Source of the DNA: JAVXAG01 sp036660615
Lineage (GTDB): Bacteria > Bacillota > Clostridia > Peptostreptococcales > Anaerovoracaceae
Assembly: GCA_036660615.1 (NCBI GenBank)
Contig: JAVXAG010000003.1
Span: 1-38,655, forward strand
Length of the DNA: 38,655 nucleotides
Direction of reading: 5' to 3'
In this document: piece by piece, positions 1 to 7,933 of the stretch
Numbering within the stretch: the stretch's first letter is position 1
Layout of the letters: each line of letters starts with the position of its first letter
Notes under the pieces: generated by a model
Database searches by the model: none
What the model was told of the DNA's origin: nothing
What the model saw: the letters and a program-made list of their open reading frames with translations, nothing else
Position numbers and translations under genes: made by a program

Positions 1-1
1 C

Positions 2-34
2 AAGACCATTGAAGTCGTGGACACTATAAAATAA
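2..34 (+). CDS. 3' end of an upstream gene (partial, unidentified)
   Basis: One frame is open from the window edge and ends KTIEVVDTIK-stop, 34 bases before the alaS start. Only ten residues are visible, so no family can be named. The short gap to alaS would fit an upstream gene in the same transcript, but a chance open frame of this length is also quite possible. Confidence 0.22.
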   Translation, partial: KTIEVVDTIK

Positions 35-68
35 TCAATTGTAAATTATTTCGGGAGGAAATTTATAT

Positions 69-2687
69 ATGGAAAAACTAGGTTTAAATCAAATAAGACA
101 ACTTTTTAGAGAATTTTATGAGAGCAAAGGACATTATCCGGCAAAGAGCGCATCTTTGATACCACAAAATGATAAAAGTTTGCTTATTATTAACTCAGGA
201 ATGGCACCACTAAAAGCATATTTTGCAGGACTTGAAACTCCTCCAGCCAAAAGAATGGTAACGTGCCAAAAGTGTATTAGGACAGGAGATATCGATAACG
301 TTGGTATCACATCAAGACATGGAACTTTCTTTGAAATGCTTGGAAATTTTTCATTTGGAGACTATTTCAAAGAACAATCATTAGCATGGGGATGGGAATT
401 CATTAGAGACGTTCTAAAATTGCCAGTAGATAAAGTTTGGGCGACCGTTTATGAAGACGATGACGAGGCAGAAGAACTTTGGAAAAAACTTGGTATGCCA
501 GCAGAGAGAATCGTTAGATTAGGAAAAGATGATAACTTTTGGGAAATTGGACTAGGTCCTTGTGGCCCTTGTTCAGAAATATATTTTGACAGAGGACCTG
601 AGTTTGGCTGTGGAAAACCAGATTGCAAACCAGGTTGCGAATGCGATAGATATATAGAATTTTGGAACCATGTATTTACACAGTTTTCCAAAGAAGAAGA
701 TGGTTCATACAGCAATCTTGCGCACCCAAATATAGACACAGGAATGGGACTGGAAAGACTTGCTTGCATTATGCAGGAGGTTGATTCAATTTTTGATGTA
801 GATACAATTAGACATATTTTAGATGGTGTAGTGAAAAAATCGGGAGTTGAATACAAAGATGGACAAGCATCTACAGACGTTTCAATAAGAATTATTACTG
901 ACCACCTAAGATCCGTAGTATTTATGATTGCTGACGGAATTATTCCTAGCAACGAGGGACGCGGATATGTACTTAGAAGACTACTTAGAAGAGCTTCCAG
1001 ACATGGCAAAATATTAGGAATTCAAGGCAAATTCTTGGTTGAACTATCAAATAGAGTAATAGAAGTTTCTGGTGAAGCATATCCTGAAATAGTTGAGAAG
1101 AAAGATTATATCCAGAAAATTATTTCCATTGAAGAAGATAAGTTTGCCTCAACAATTGACCAAGGAACAGCAATGATTCTTGAATTTGTTGACGACCTAA
1201 AAAAAGCAAATAAGACTGTTTTAGAAGCTGAAAAGGCATTTAAACTTTACGATACTTACGGTTTTCCGCTAGAATTAACGGAAGAAATATTAGTAGAAAA
1301 CGGATGCACTACCGATGTTGAGAGTTTCAACAAGTATATGGAAGAACAAAAAGAAAAAGCTAGAGCTGGTAGAAAATCTTCCGATGAAGAAGGTTGGAAA
1401 GAGGCTACAGAAGCAGTTGATGTTCCAGAAACAGTGTTTACCGGATATGATAAAACTGAAGACATGTGCAAAATATTGGCTATCTACAAAGATGGCAAAG
1501 CTGTAGACAAAGCAGTTAATGGAGATACAATTAAAATATATTTGGACAAAACCCCATTTTATGGTGAAGGTGGAGGACAAAGTAACGATAATGGTTTTAT
1601 GTTAACCAAAGACGGAAAAGGTCAAGTTCTGGCAGTAACAAAATCTCATGGAATATTCAATCACAAAGTTTTGATTAAAGAAGGAGAAATAGCTACTGGA
1701 GATACTGTACATGCCATAGTAAATGTAAATAAGAGAAATAGTACAGCAAGAAATCATACTGCAACCCATTTATTGCAAAAAGCACTTAGAGATGTAGTTG
1801 GTAATCACGTTGAACAAGCTGGTTCAAGTGTAAACGAAGACAATTTGAGATTTGACTTTACTCACTTTGAGGCAGTTACAAAAGAACAACTATTAGAAGT
1901 CGAAAACATAGTAAACGACAAAATCACTGAATTTATGCCAGTTGCAACAAGAGAAATGTCTATGAAAGAAGCTGTAAACGCAGGTGCTACTGCATTATTT
2001 GGCGAAAAATATGGTGACATTGTAAGAGTAGTAAGCGCAGGAGATTTTAGTATTGAGCTATGTGGTGGTACACACGTTGCAAATACTGGACAAATTGGTG
2101 CATTTAAGATTCTAAGCGAAGCTGGAGTGGCTTCTGGTGTCAGAAGAATAGAAGCAGTTACAGGAACAGGAGTGCTATTAAATAGCAGAGAAAGCGACGA
2201 TACCATTAATCAAATCGCTGATATCCTAAAATCAAATACAAGTGCAGTAGTTGCAAAGGCAAACGCAATAGCAGAAGAATTAAAAGCTACAAAGAAAGAA
2301 CTTGAAGATTTCAAAAAATCATCAATGGGTTCAGAAATAGATGATATGGTTGCAACCGCAAAAGAAATAAATGGCGTAAAGTTAATTACAAAAGAGTTTG
2401 CAGACTATAATATTAACGACCTAAGAGGACTTTCAGACGATATAAAAGCAAATAATAAAGGCATCGCAATGGTTTTTGCTACAGTAAATGGACCAAAGGT
2501 TACATTCTTAGTATCAATTACTGATGATTTATTAGAAAAAGGTTACCACGCGGGAAATATGATAAAACAAATTGCAGCTGCATGCGGTGGCGGTGGAGGC
2601 GGAAAAGCTGATATGGCACAAGCCGGAGCAAAAGATCCATCTAAGATTATAGATGCATTTAAGGTTGCAGAGGAGTTATTAAAATAG
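69..2687 (+). CDS. alaS: alanyl-tRNA synthetase
   Basis: Charges tRNA-Ala with alanine in the cytoplasm (class II synthetase). At 872 residues it has the full family length. The class II catalytic core is N-terminal, with motif-2-like sequence around residues 60-85 (CQKCIRTGDIDNVG) and a Cys-rich stretch near residues 170-190. The editing domain follows, with the zinc motifs HTATH (residues 563-567) and CGGTH (665-669). The C-Ala domain ends in a Gly-rich run and KADMAQAGA. The ATG start has a strong GGGAGGA Shine-Dalgarno site 9 bases upstream. ireB follows 28 bases after the stop, an arrangement conserved in Firmicutes. No complete T-box is visible in the 68 upstream bases, but the leader may lie outside the window. 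Confidence 0.98.
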   Translation: MEKLGLNQIRQLFREFYESKGHYPAKSASLIPQNDKSLLIINSGMAPLKAYFAGLETPPAKRMVTCQKCIRTGDIDNVGITSRHGTFFEMLGNFSFGDYFKEQSLAWGWEFIRDVLKLPVDKVWATVYEDDDEAEELWKKLGMPAERIVRLGKDDNFWEIGLGPCGPCSEIYFDRGPEFGCGKPDCKPGCECDRYIEFWNHVFTQFSKEEDGSYSNLAHPNIDTGMGLERLACIMQEVDSIFDVDTIRHILDGVVKKSGVEYKDGQASTDVSIRIITDHLRSVVFMIADGIIPSNEGRGYVLRRLLRRASRHGKILGIQGKFLVELSNRVIEVSGEAYPEIVEKKDYIQKIISIEEDKFASTIDQGTAMILEFVDDLKKANKTVLEAEKAFKLYDTYGFPLELTEEILVENGCTTDVESFNKYMEEQKEKARAGRKSSDEEGWKEATEAVDVPETVFTGYDKTEDMCKILAIYKDGKAVDKAVNGDTIKIYLDKTPFYGEGGGQSNDNGFMLTKDGKGQVLAVTKSHGIFNHKVLIKEGEIATGDTVHAIVNVNKRNSTARNHTATHLLQKALRDVVGNHVEQAGSSVNEDNLRFDFTHFEAVTKEQLLEVENIVNDKITEFMPVATREMSMKEAVNAGATALFGEKYGDIVRVVSAGDFSIELCGGTHVANTGQIGAFKILSEAGVASGVRRIEAVTGTGVLLNSRESDDTINQIADILKSNTSAVVAKANAIAEELKATKKELEDFKKSSMGSEIDDMVATAKEINGVKLITKEFADYNINDLRGLSDDIKANNKGIAMVFATVNGPKVTFLVSITDDLLEKGYHAGNMIKQIAAACGGGGGGKADMAQAGAKDPSKIIDAFKVAEELLK

Positions 2688-2715
2688 TATAATGTATAAA
2701 AAGGAGGTCGTTAAA

Positions 2716-2961
2716 ATGGATAACAAAAACACAATTATGTTTGATGCTACTAAAACACAGAAAAGCACTAGAGAGATAATGGAAACTGTTTATAGCGCAT
2801 TAGAAGAGAGAGGTTACAATGGGATTGATCAAATGGTCGGTTATATTCTATCTGGCGACCCTTCGTATATAACAAGTCATAACAATGCAAGAGGCATGAT
2901 AAGCCGCGTTGACAGAGATGATTTAGTTGAAGAAATATTAAGAAATTACTTAAAGAAATAG
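2716..2961 (+). CDS. ireB: IreB family regulatory phosphoprotein (DUF965)
   Basis: Small cytoplasmic protein of the IreB (YrzL) family. In Enterococcus, IreB is phosphorylated by the PASTA-domain Ser/Thr kinase IreK and affects cephalosporin tolerance; in Clostridia the role is inferred. The 81 residues include the family-typical KSTREIMETVYSALEERGYN and an NQ-type segment GIDQMVGYILSGDPSYIT, followed by a charged C-terminus. I place the start at 2716 rather than at the upstream in-frame ATG at 2692, because AAGGAGG lies about 9 bases before 2716 and the family begins at this point. It sits between alaS and ruvX, the conserved order. The Thr-rich N-terminus (TQKST) is where phosphorylation occurs in the studied homologue. 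Confidence 0.93.
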   Translation: MDNKNTIMFDATKTQKSTREIMETVYSALEERGYNGIDQMVGYILSGDPSYITSHNNARGMISRVDRDDLVEEILRNYLKK

Positions 2962-2965
2962 CGTT

Positions 2966-2996
2966 AATAGGCGGACAGTTTTGTCCGCCTATTTTT
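2966..2996 (+). terminator. intrinsic terminator between ireB and ruvX
   Basis: A perfect 12-bp GC-rich stem, AATAGGCGGACA paired with TGTCCGCCTATT around a GTTT loop, followed directly by a short T run. It starts 4 bases after the ireB stop and ends 17 bases before the ruvX ATG, so ruvX expression depends on read-through or on an uncertain internal promoter. The 3' arm ends before the ruvX ribosome-binding site. Confidence 0.82.
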
Positions 2997-3013
2997 GAAA
3001 CAAGGAGAAGTAC

Positions 3014-3454
3014 ATGAGAAAAATAGCACTTGATGTTGGAGATAAAACTGTAGGAATAGCACTTAGTGATGAGCTGGGAATTACGGCCCAAGGACTTATG
3101 ACTTTGCAAAGAGTTGGAATTAGAAAAGATGCAGGCAAAATTCTTGACTTAGTAAAAGAGTATAACTGCGATACTATAGTTGTTGGATTGCCTAAAAATC
3201 TTAATGGAACTGACAGCATACAGACAGAAAAAGTATACGAATTTAGAACGATGTTAGAAAATAAGCTAAAAAGCACTGGAATGCAAGATGTAGAAGTTGT
3301 TTGGCAAGACGAGAGATTTACTACGGTAATTGCAGAAAAAGTTTTAATTAGTGCAGATGTAAGCAGAAAAAAACGTAAGGAAGTAATAGACAAACAAGCG
3401 GCAGTATTGATTATGCAAGGGTATCTTGATAAACTAGCATTCCAAAACAAATAA
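3014..3454 (+). CDS. ruvX: Holliday junction resolvase-like protein YqgF/RuvX
   Basis: RNase H-fold nuclease of the YqgF family. The E. coli homologue takes part in processing the 5' end of pre-16S rRNA and was named for its resemblance to Holliday junction resolvases. The 146 residues match the family. An acidic active-site strand, ALDVGDKTVGIALSDE, lies at residues 5-20, the GLPKNLNGTDS motif is near residue 58, and WQDERFTT is near residue 97 with the second acidic residue. An AAGGAG ribosome-binding site lies 6 bases upstream of the ATG. It follows ireB as in other Firmicutes but is separated from it by a strong hairpin. Confidence 0.93.
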   Translation: MRKIALDVGDKTVGIALSDELGITAQGLMTLQRVGIRKDAGKILDLVKEYNCDTIVVGLPKNLNGTDSIQTEKVYEFRTMLENKLKSTGMQDVEVVWQDERFTTVIAEKVLISADVSRKKRKEVIDKQAAVLIMQGYLDKLAFQNK

Positions 3455-3485
3455 TCGAACTATATCACTATAATATTCAATAATA

Positions 3486-3554
3486 ATTCGTAAAAACGCC
3501 TATTTGAGTCGATAAATGCAATAAAAATACCAAAGAAATATTAATTTTTACGAA
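3486..3554. promoter_or_regulatory. inverted repeat resembling a PurR box pair upstream of purE
   Basis: TTCGTAAAAA at 3487-3496 and TTTTTACGAA at 3545-3554 form a perfect 10-bp inverted repeat with 48 bases between the arms. Each arm has the CGAA core flanked by A/T-rich sequence seen in Bacillus PurR boxes, and the second arm continues as CGAACCAATA. The second box abuts the -35 element of the purE promoter. In Bacillus the two boxes are closer together (about 16-17 bases), so PurR binding is inference. Confidence 0.4.
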
Positions 3555-3560
3555 CCAATA

Positions 3561-3604
3561 TTGACATGGAAAGTATATGTGATAAAGTAAATCATATATA
3601 CTTT
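3561..3604 (+). promoter_or_regulatory. pur operon promoter with overlapping palindrome
   Basis: TTGACA at 3561-3566 is a consensus -35. The best -10 is TAAAGT at 3583-3588 after a 16-base spacer, matching 4 of 6 positions. Overlapping it is a long AT-rich dyad: AAAGTATATGTGAT (3570-3583) pairs with ATCATATATACTTT (3591-3604) over 14 bp with one G-T pair and a 7-base centre. If transcription starts near 3595 the dyad would act as DNA (operator-like) rather than as an RNA hairpin. The purE ribosome-binding site AGGAGG follows at about 3616. Confidence 0.5.
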
Positions 3605-3629
3605 TATTGTATTTTAGGAGGAATAATTA

Positions 3630-4124
3630 ATGAAAAAAGTTGCAATTATTATGGGAAGTGACAGTGACTTACCAGTAGTTGAAAAAGCTATAACAACATT
3701 GGACGAATTTGAGGTGCCATACGAAGTACACGTTTATTCAGCCCACAGAACACCTGTAGAAGTAAAAGAATTTACAGAAAATGCTAGAAAAAATGGATAT
3801 GGAGTTATTATTGGAGCAGCTGGAAAAGCGGCTCACTTGGCGGGTGCTATCGCTGCAAATACTACATTACCAGTAATAGGTATTCCAATAAAATCATCTA
3901 CACTTGATGGATTAGATGCATTGTTATCGACAGTACAAATGCCAGGAGGTATTCCTGTTGCAACAGTAGCTATAGATGGTGCACAAAATGCGGCATTACT
4001 TGCAATTGAAATCTTGGCAGTTGGTGATGATGAACTTGCTAAAAAATTAGATGCAAACAGAAAAGCCGCAGCCCAAAAAGTACTTACAAAGAACAAAGAT
4101 ATTGAAGATAAATTTAACAAATAG
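3630..4124 (+). CDS. purE: N5-CAIR mutase / AIR carboxylase PurE
   Basis: Carries out the carboxylation step of purine synthesis that gives 4-carboxy-5-aminoimidazole ribonucleotide. The 164 residues are typical of PurE. The phosphate-binding MGSDSDLP motif is at residues 8-15, the catalytic-region SAHRTP near residue 44, and a GAAGKAAHLAG loop near residue 70. It is the first gene of the operon, with AGGAGG 8 bases before the ATG. No purK lies in the operon. Class I PurE needs PurK to make N5-CAIR, whereas class II PurE uses CO2 directly, so either purK is elsewhere or this enzyme works without it. The motifs do not let me decide the class with certainty. Confidence 0.95.
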   Translation: MKKVAIIMGSDSDLPVVEKAITTLDEFEVPYEVHVYSAHRTPVEVKEFTENARKNGYGVIIGAAGKAAHLAGAIAANTTLPVIGIPIKSSTLDGLDALLSTVQMPGGIPVATVAIDGAQNAALLAIEILAVGDDELAKKLDANRKAAAQKVLTKNKDIEDKFNK

Positions 4125-4145
4125 TTTAGAAAAGAGGAAAAGATT

Positions 4146-4856
4146 ATGAAAAAAGCAGAACAATTATATGAAGGAAAAGCAAAGAAAGTATACGCAACAG
4201 AAGACAAAGATTTATGCATTGTATCTTATAAAGATGATGCAACTGCATTTAATGGTCTAAAAAAAGGAACTATCTTAGGAAAAGGCGCTATTAACAATCG
4301 TGTTACAAACCACCTTATGAGAATGCTTGAAACAAAGGGAATTCCTACACATTATGTTGAAGAATTAAATGATACAGAAACAGTTGTAAAAAAAGTTACA
4401 ATAGTTCCTCTTGAAGTAATCGTTAGAAATATTGCAGCGGGTTCACTTGCTAAGAGATTAGGACTTGAAGAAGGCTACAAAATGAAGAAAACTGTTCTTG
4501 AATTTTCTTATAAAGACGACGATCTTGGCGATCCAATGGTAAATGAATATCACATATTTGCTATGGAGTATGCAACAAAAGAAGAATTAGAGTTAATCTC
4601 AAATTATGCTCTAAAAATTAATGATATTTTAACAGAGTATCTAAAGGCAGTTAACATTGAATTAATAGACTTTAAACTTGAGTTTGGTAAGACAAGCGAT
4701 GGCAAAATCGTATTAGCAGATGAAATTTCACCTGATACTTGCCGTTTCTGGGATTCAGTTACTCATGAAAAATTGGATAAAGACAGATTTAGAAGAGACC
4801 TTGGAAATGTAGAAGATGCATACCAAGAAGTTATGAAGCGTTTATTAGGCGAATAA
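4146..4856 (+). CDS. purC: SAICAR synthetase
   Basis: Joins CAIR and aspartate with ATP to give SAICAR. The 236 residues match bacterial PurC. The N-terminal YEGKAKKVYAT motif binds ATP. The SAICAR synthetase signature is covered by PLEVIVRNIAAGSLAKR near residues 90-106, and LADEISPDTCRFWD near residue 195 is the second signature. It starts 21 bases after the purE stop, with GAGGAAAAG ahead of the ATG, and purF follows 21 bases after its own stop, so it is co-transcribed. Confidence 0.97.
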   Translation: MKKAEQLYEGKAKKVYATEDKDLCIVSYKDDATAFNGLKKGTILGKGAINNRVTNHLMRMLETKGIPTHYVEELNDTETVVKKVTIVPLEVIVRNIAAGSLAKRLGLEEGYKMKKTVLEFSYKDDDLGDPMVNEYHIFAMEYATKEELELISNYALKINDILTEYLKAVNIELIDFKLEFGKTSDGKIVLADEISPDTCRFWDSVTHEKLDKDRFRRDLGNVEDAYQEVMKRLLGE

Positions 4857-4877
4857 TATTTTAGAAGGAGAAACGGA

Positions 4878-6308
4878 ATGAGTAACTTAAAAGAAGAATG
4901 TGGCGTATTTGGTGTATTTAGTCAAGAAAGACAGAATGTTGCCAGCACGACATATTATGGATTATTTGCACTTCAACATAGAGGTCAGGAAAGTTGTGGC
5001 ATAGTTGTAAACGACGATGGGGTACTTACTCACTATAAAGACCTTGGACTTGTAAATGATGTCTTTACACCTGCAATTATGGACAGTTTAGGCGATGGTA
5101 ATATGGCAGTAGGACATGTTCGTTATGGTACTACTGGAAACAATGACCGATTAAATGCACAACCAATCGTTGTGAATCACATAAAAGGAAGAATGGCCCT
5201 AGCACATAATGGCAACTTGGTCAATTCATCAGAACTACGAAAAGAACTAGAAATGAAAGGTTCAATTTTTCACACGACTAGTGATACAGAAGTAATTTCA
5301 TATATTATAACTAGAGAAAGATTGGCTTGTGACTCTATTGAAGAAGCTATAAATGCTGCGATGAACACAATAAAAGGTGCATATTCATTAGTTGCTATGT
5401 CACCATCAAAATTAATTGCAGTTAGAGATGAAAGTGGATTTAGACCACTTTGCTATGGACAAAAAGAAGATGGAACATATATCGTTGCCTCGGAATCATG
5501 CGCACTTGATTCAGTAGGAGCAAAGTTTATTAGAGACATAGAACCAGGTGAAATTGTAATCTTCGACAAAAATGGAATTAGAACTATAAGAGACCATTGC
5601 AACAAAAGGCCAAGAGCTTGCTGTATATTTGAATATATCTATTTTGCTAGACCAGATTCAGTAATTGATGGTGTAAGTGTTCACGAAGCAAGACTAAAAG
5701 CTGGAGCTTGCCTTGCAATGGAACATCCAGTTCAGGCTGATATCGTTATCGGTGTTCCTGATTCAGGTCTTGATGCAGCTATAGGATATTCAAGACAATC
5801 TGGAATTCCATATGGAATAGGTTTTATAAAGAACAAATACATAGGCAGAACATTTATTGCCCCTGGTCAAAAAGTTAGAGAAGACAAGGTTAGAATAAAA
5901 TTGAACGTTGTTTCGCAAACGATAAAAGATAAGAGAGTTGTTTTGGTTGATGATTCTATTGTCAGAGGTACTACTTGTGCAAGAATCGTTGGTTTGCTTA
6001 GAGAAGCTGGAGCAAAAGAAGTTCATATGAGATCTTCTGCACCTCCATTTACAAACCCTTGTTATTATGGCACAGACGTTGATTCAAAAGAGAATTTGAT
6101 TGCCTGTAACCATACATTAAAAGAGATTGAAAAGATTATCGATGTAGACAGTTTAGGATATTTGGATATGAATCATTTGAATATGCTAATTGGAGCAAAC
6201 CCAGGTGAAGGATTCTGCCAAGCTTGTTTTAGCGGAGTATACCCAACAGAAACACCAACAATAATAGAAGAAGATAGATTTGAGAAGAAAATAAGTGAAG
6301 CGAGGTAA
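4878..6308 (+). CDS. purF: amidophosphoribosyltransferase (Fe-S, Bacillus type)
   Basis: First committed step of purine synthesis: transfers glutamine nitrogen to PRPP. The leader MSNLKEE is expected to be removed, exposing Cys8 as the N-terminal nucleophile of the glutaminase domain (CGVFGVF). The phosphoribosyltransferase domain has the PRPP-binding VVLVDDSIVRGTT. The Cys pattern of oxygen-sensitive [4Fe-4S] PurF is present: CC at 248-249 before IFEYIYFARPDS, Cys410 in IACNHTL, and Cys447/Cys450 in FCQAC. This fits an anaerobe. At 476 residues it is full length. purM starts 3 bases after its stop. Feedback inhibition by purine nucleotides is known for the family and not visible here. Confidence 0.97.
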   Translation: MSNLKEECGVFGVFSQERQNVASTTYYGLFALQHRGQESCGIVVNDDGVLTHYKDLGLVNDVFTPAIMDSLGDGNMAVGHVRYGTTGNNDRLNAQPIVVNHIKGRMALAHNGNLVNSSELRKELEMKGSIFHTTSDTEVISYIITRERLACDSIEEAINAAMNTIKGAYSLVAMSPSKLIAVRDESGFRPLCYGQKEDGTYIVASESCALDSVGAKFIRDIEPGEIVIFDKNGIRTIRDHCNKRPRACCIFEYIYFARPDSVIDGVSVHEARLKAGACLAMEHPVQADIVIGVPDSGLDAAIGYSRQSGIPYGIGFIKNKYIGRTFIAPGQKVREDKVRIKLNVVSQTIKDKRVVLVDDSIVRGTTCARIVGLLREAGAKEVHMRSSAPPFTNPCYYGTDVDSKENLIACNHTLKEIEKIIDVDSLGYLDMNHLNMLIGANPGEGFCQACFSGVYPTETPTIIEEDRFEKKISEAR

Positions 6309-6311
6309 GAC

Positions 6312-7352
6312 ATGGAAAAGAGTTTTAGCGAAAGTTACAAAGCCGCTGGCGTAGACATTACTGCAGGGTACAAAGCAGTAGAACTAATGAAAGAACACGT
6401 TGCCAAGACAATGATTTTTGGCAATACCTCCGATGTAGGCGGGTTCGGTGGATTATTTGAACTAGACATAAAAAACATTAAAGAACCAGTATTAGTAAGT
6501 GGTACTGACGGTGTTGGAACAAAACTAAAAATGGCATTTCTCATGGACAAACATGACACAGTTGGAATCGACTGTGTGGCTATGTGTGTTAACGACATAA
6601 TTTGTGTAGGCGCAAAACCGTTATTTTTCTTAGATTATATTGCTGTTGGCAAGAATTTCCCGGAAAAAATTGCCGAAATAGTAAAAGGCGTGGCAGAGGG
6701 CTGTATTCAATCAAAATCAGCGCTTATAGGGGGCGAAACAGCTGAAATGCCAGGGTTTTATCCAGAAGATGAATATGACATGGCTGGATTCGCTGTAGGC
6801 GTTGTGGACAAATCAAAGATATTAAACAAGGATTCCGTTTGTGCTGGTGATGTAATCATTGGATTGCCTTCTTCCGGCGTTCATTCCAACGGGTTTTCTC
6901 TTGTAAGAAAAGTATTAGATGTTGAAAAAGAAGACATCACTTCACCTTTGGCTGAGCTTAATGGCAAATCAATCGGTGAAACTCTTCTAACACCAACAAA
7001 GATTTATGTAAATGCAATGGTAAATTTATTTGAGGAAGTTACTGTAAAGGCTGTAGCTCATATTACAGGCGGAGGTTTTTATGAAAACATTCCAAGAAGC
7101 TTACCTAAAGGCTTTGGCGTAAAAATTCCTAGGAAAAATGTAAGAGTTCTTCCTATATTTGACTTGATTGCTAAAAAAGGTAATATATCCGAAAGAGATA
7201 TGTTTAACACTTTCAATATGGGAGTTGGAATGACAGTAGTATTAGCAAAAGAAAATGTCGATAAAGCATTGGAAATTCTCAAAGCAAATGGGGAAGATGC
7301 ATATGTTTTGGGTGAAGTTGTAAAATCTCAGGAAGGCGTTGAAATATGCTAA
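6312..7352 (+). CDS. purM: AIR synthetase (FGAM cyclo-ligase)
   Basis: ATP-dependent ring closure of FGAM to AIR. The 346 residues match the family. The nucleotide-binding VSGTDGVGTKLKMAF loop lies at residues 59-73, GGETAEMPGFY near residue 141 and HITGGGFYENIPR near residue 250. These are the AIRS-superfamily signatures, a fold shared with PurL. The start codon follows the purF stop by 3 bases, and the gene overlaps purN by 7 bases (ATGCTAA), which suggests translational coupling. Confidence 0.97.
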   Translation: MEKSFSESYKAAGVDITAGYKAVELMKEHVAKTMIFGNTSDVGGFGGLFELDIKNIKEPVLVSGTDGVGTKLKMAFLMDKHDTVGIDCVAMCVNDIICVGAKPLFFLDYIAVGKNFPEKIAEIVKGVAEGCIQSKSALIGGETAEMPGFYPEDEYDMAGFAVGVVDKSKILNKDSVCAGDVIIGLPSSGVHSNGFSLVRKVLDVEKEDITSPLAELNGKSIGETLLTPTKIYVNAMVNLFEEVTVKAVAHITGGGFYENIPRSLPKGFGVKIPRKNVRVLPIFDLIAKKGNISERDMFNTFNMGVGMTVVLAKENVDKALEILKANGEDAYVLGEVVKSQEGVEIC

Positions 7353-7933
7353 GAACAAGGATTGCAGTATTGGTTTCTGGCGGTGGAACAAATTTGCAGG
7401 CTTTGATTGATGCGAGCAAATCTGGCATAATTTCAAGCGGACAGATAGTTCTTGTTGTATCTGACAACAAAGAAGCTTTTGCATTAAAAAGAGCCGAAGA
7501 ACATAATATCACTGCTTTGACAATGAAAAACGAAGAAGAATTAATAAAATACCTTGAGGACAACAGTATCGAACTTGTTGTCCTTGCTGGGTTTATGAAA
7601 ATACTTAGTGAAAAATTCATTAAGGCTTATGAAAACAGAATTATAAACATTCATCCATCATTAATACCATCTTTTGCAGGAAAAGGCTGCTATGGAATTC
7701 ACGTTCACGAGAAAGTATTAGATTATGGTGTTAAAGTAACAGGTGCAACAGTCCACTATGTAAATGAAATTCCAGACGGTGGGAAGATAATTGCACAAAG
7801 ACCAGTTCCTGTAATGGAAGGAGATACTCCAGAAACCTTGCAAAAGAGAGTTATGGAGCAAGCAGAATGGATTATACTTCCAAGAGCAGTAGAACAAATA
7901 TCAAAAGAATTACTGAAAGGTAAAGAAGAATAA
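7346..7933 (+). CDS. purN: GAR formyltransferase
   Basis: Transfers a formyl group from 10-formyltetrahydrofolate to GAR. The 195 residues fit folate-dependent PurN. An N-terminal VSGGGTNLQALID phosphate loop is followed by the catalytic segment NIHPSLIPSFAGKG near residue 100, which includes Asn-x-His, and by GATVHYVNEIPDGGKII with the catalytic Asp. The start overlaps the end of purM, and its stop shares one base with the next start codon (TAATG). All three genes are therefore almost certainly translated from one mRNA. Confidence 0.96.
   Translation: MLRTRIAVLVSGGGTNLQALIDASKSGIISSGQIVLVVSDNKEAFALKRAEEHNITALTMKNEEELIKYLEDNSIELVVLAGFMKILSEKFIKAYENRIINIHPSLIPSFAGKGCYGIHVHEKVLDYGVKVTGATVHYVNEIPDGGKIIAQRPVPVMEGDTPETLQKRVMEQAEWIILPRAVEQISKELLKGKEE

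Noticed and set aside
1..68. T-box leader for alaS
   Set aside because: No specifier-loop architecture or conserved T-box bulge sequence is visible in the 68 bases present. A leader could lie outside the window, but nothing here supports it.
449..1009. 186-codon open frame antisense to alaS
   Set aside because: It is a shadow of a strongly conserved gene, with Ser/Pro-rich low-complexity translation and no ribosome-binding site.
3455..3629. Guanine/adenine riboswitch upstream of purE
   Set aside because: The conserved purine-riboswitch junction and loop sequences are not present, and the repeats found look like DNA operators.
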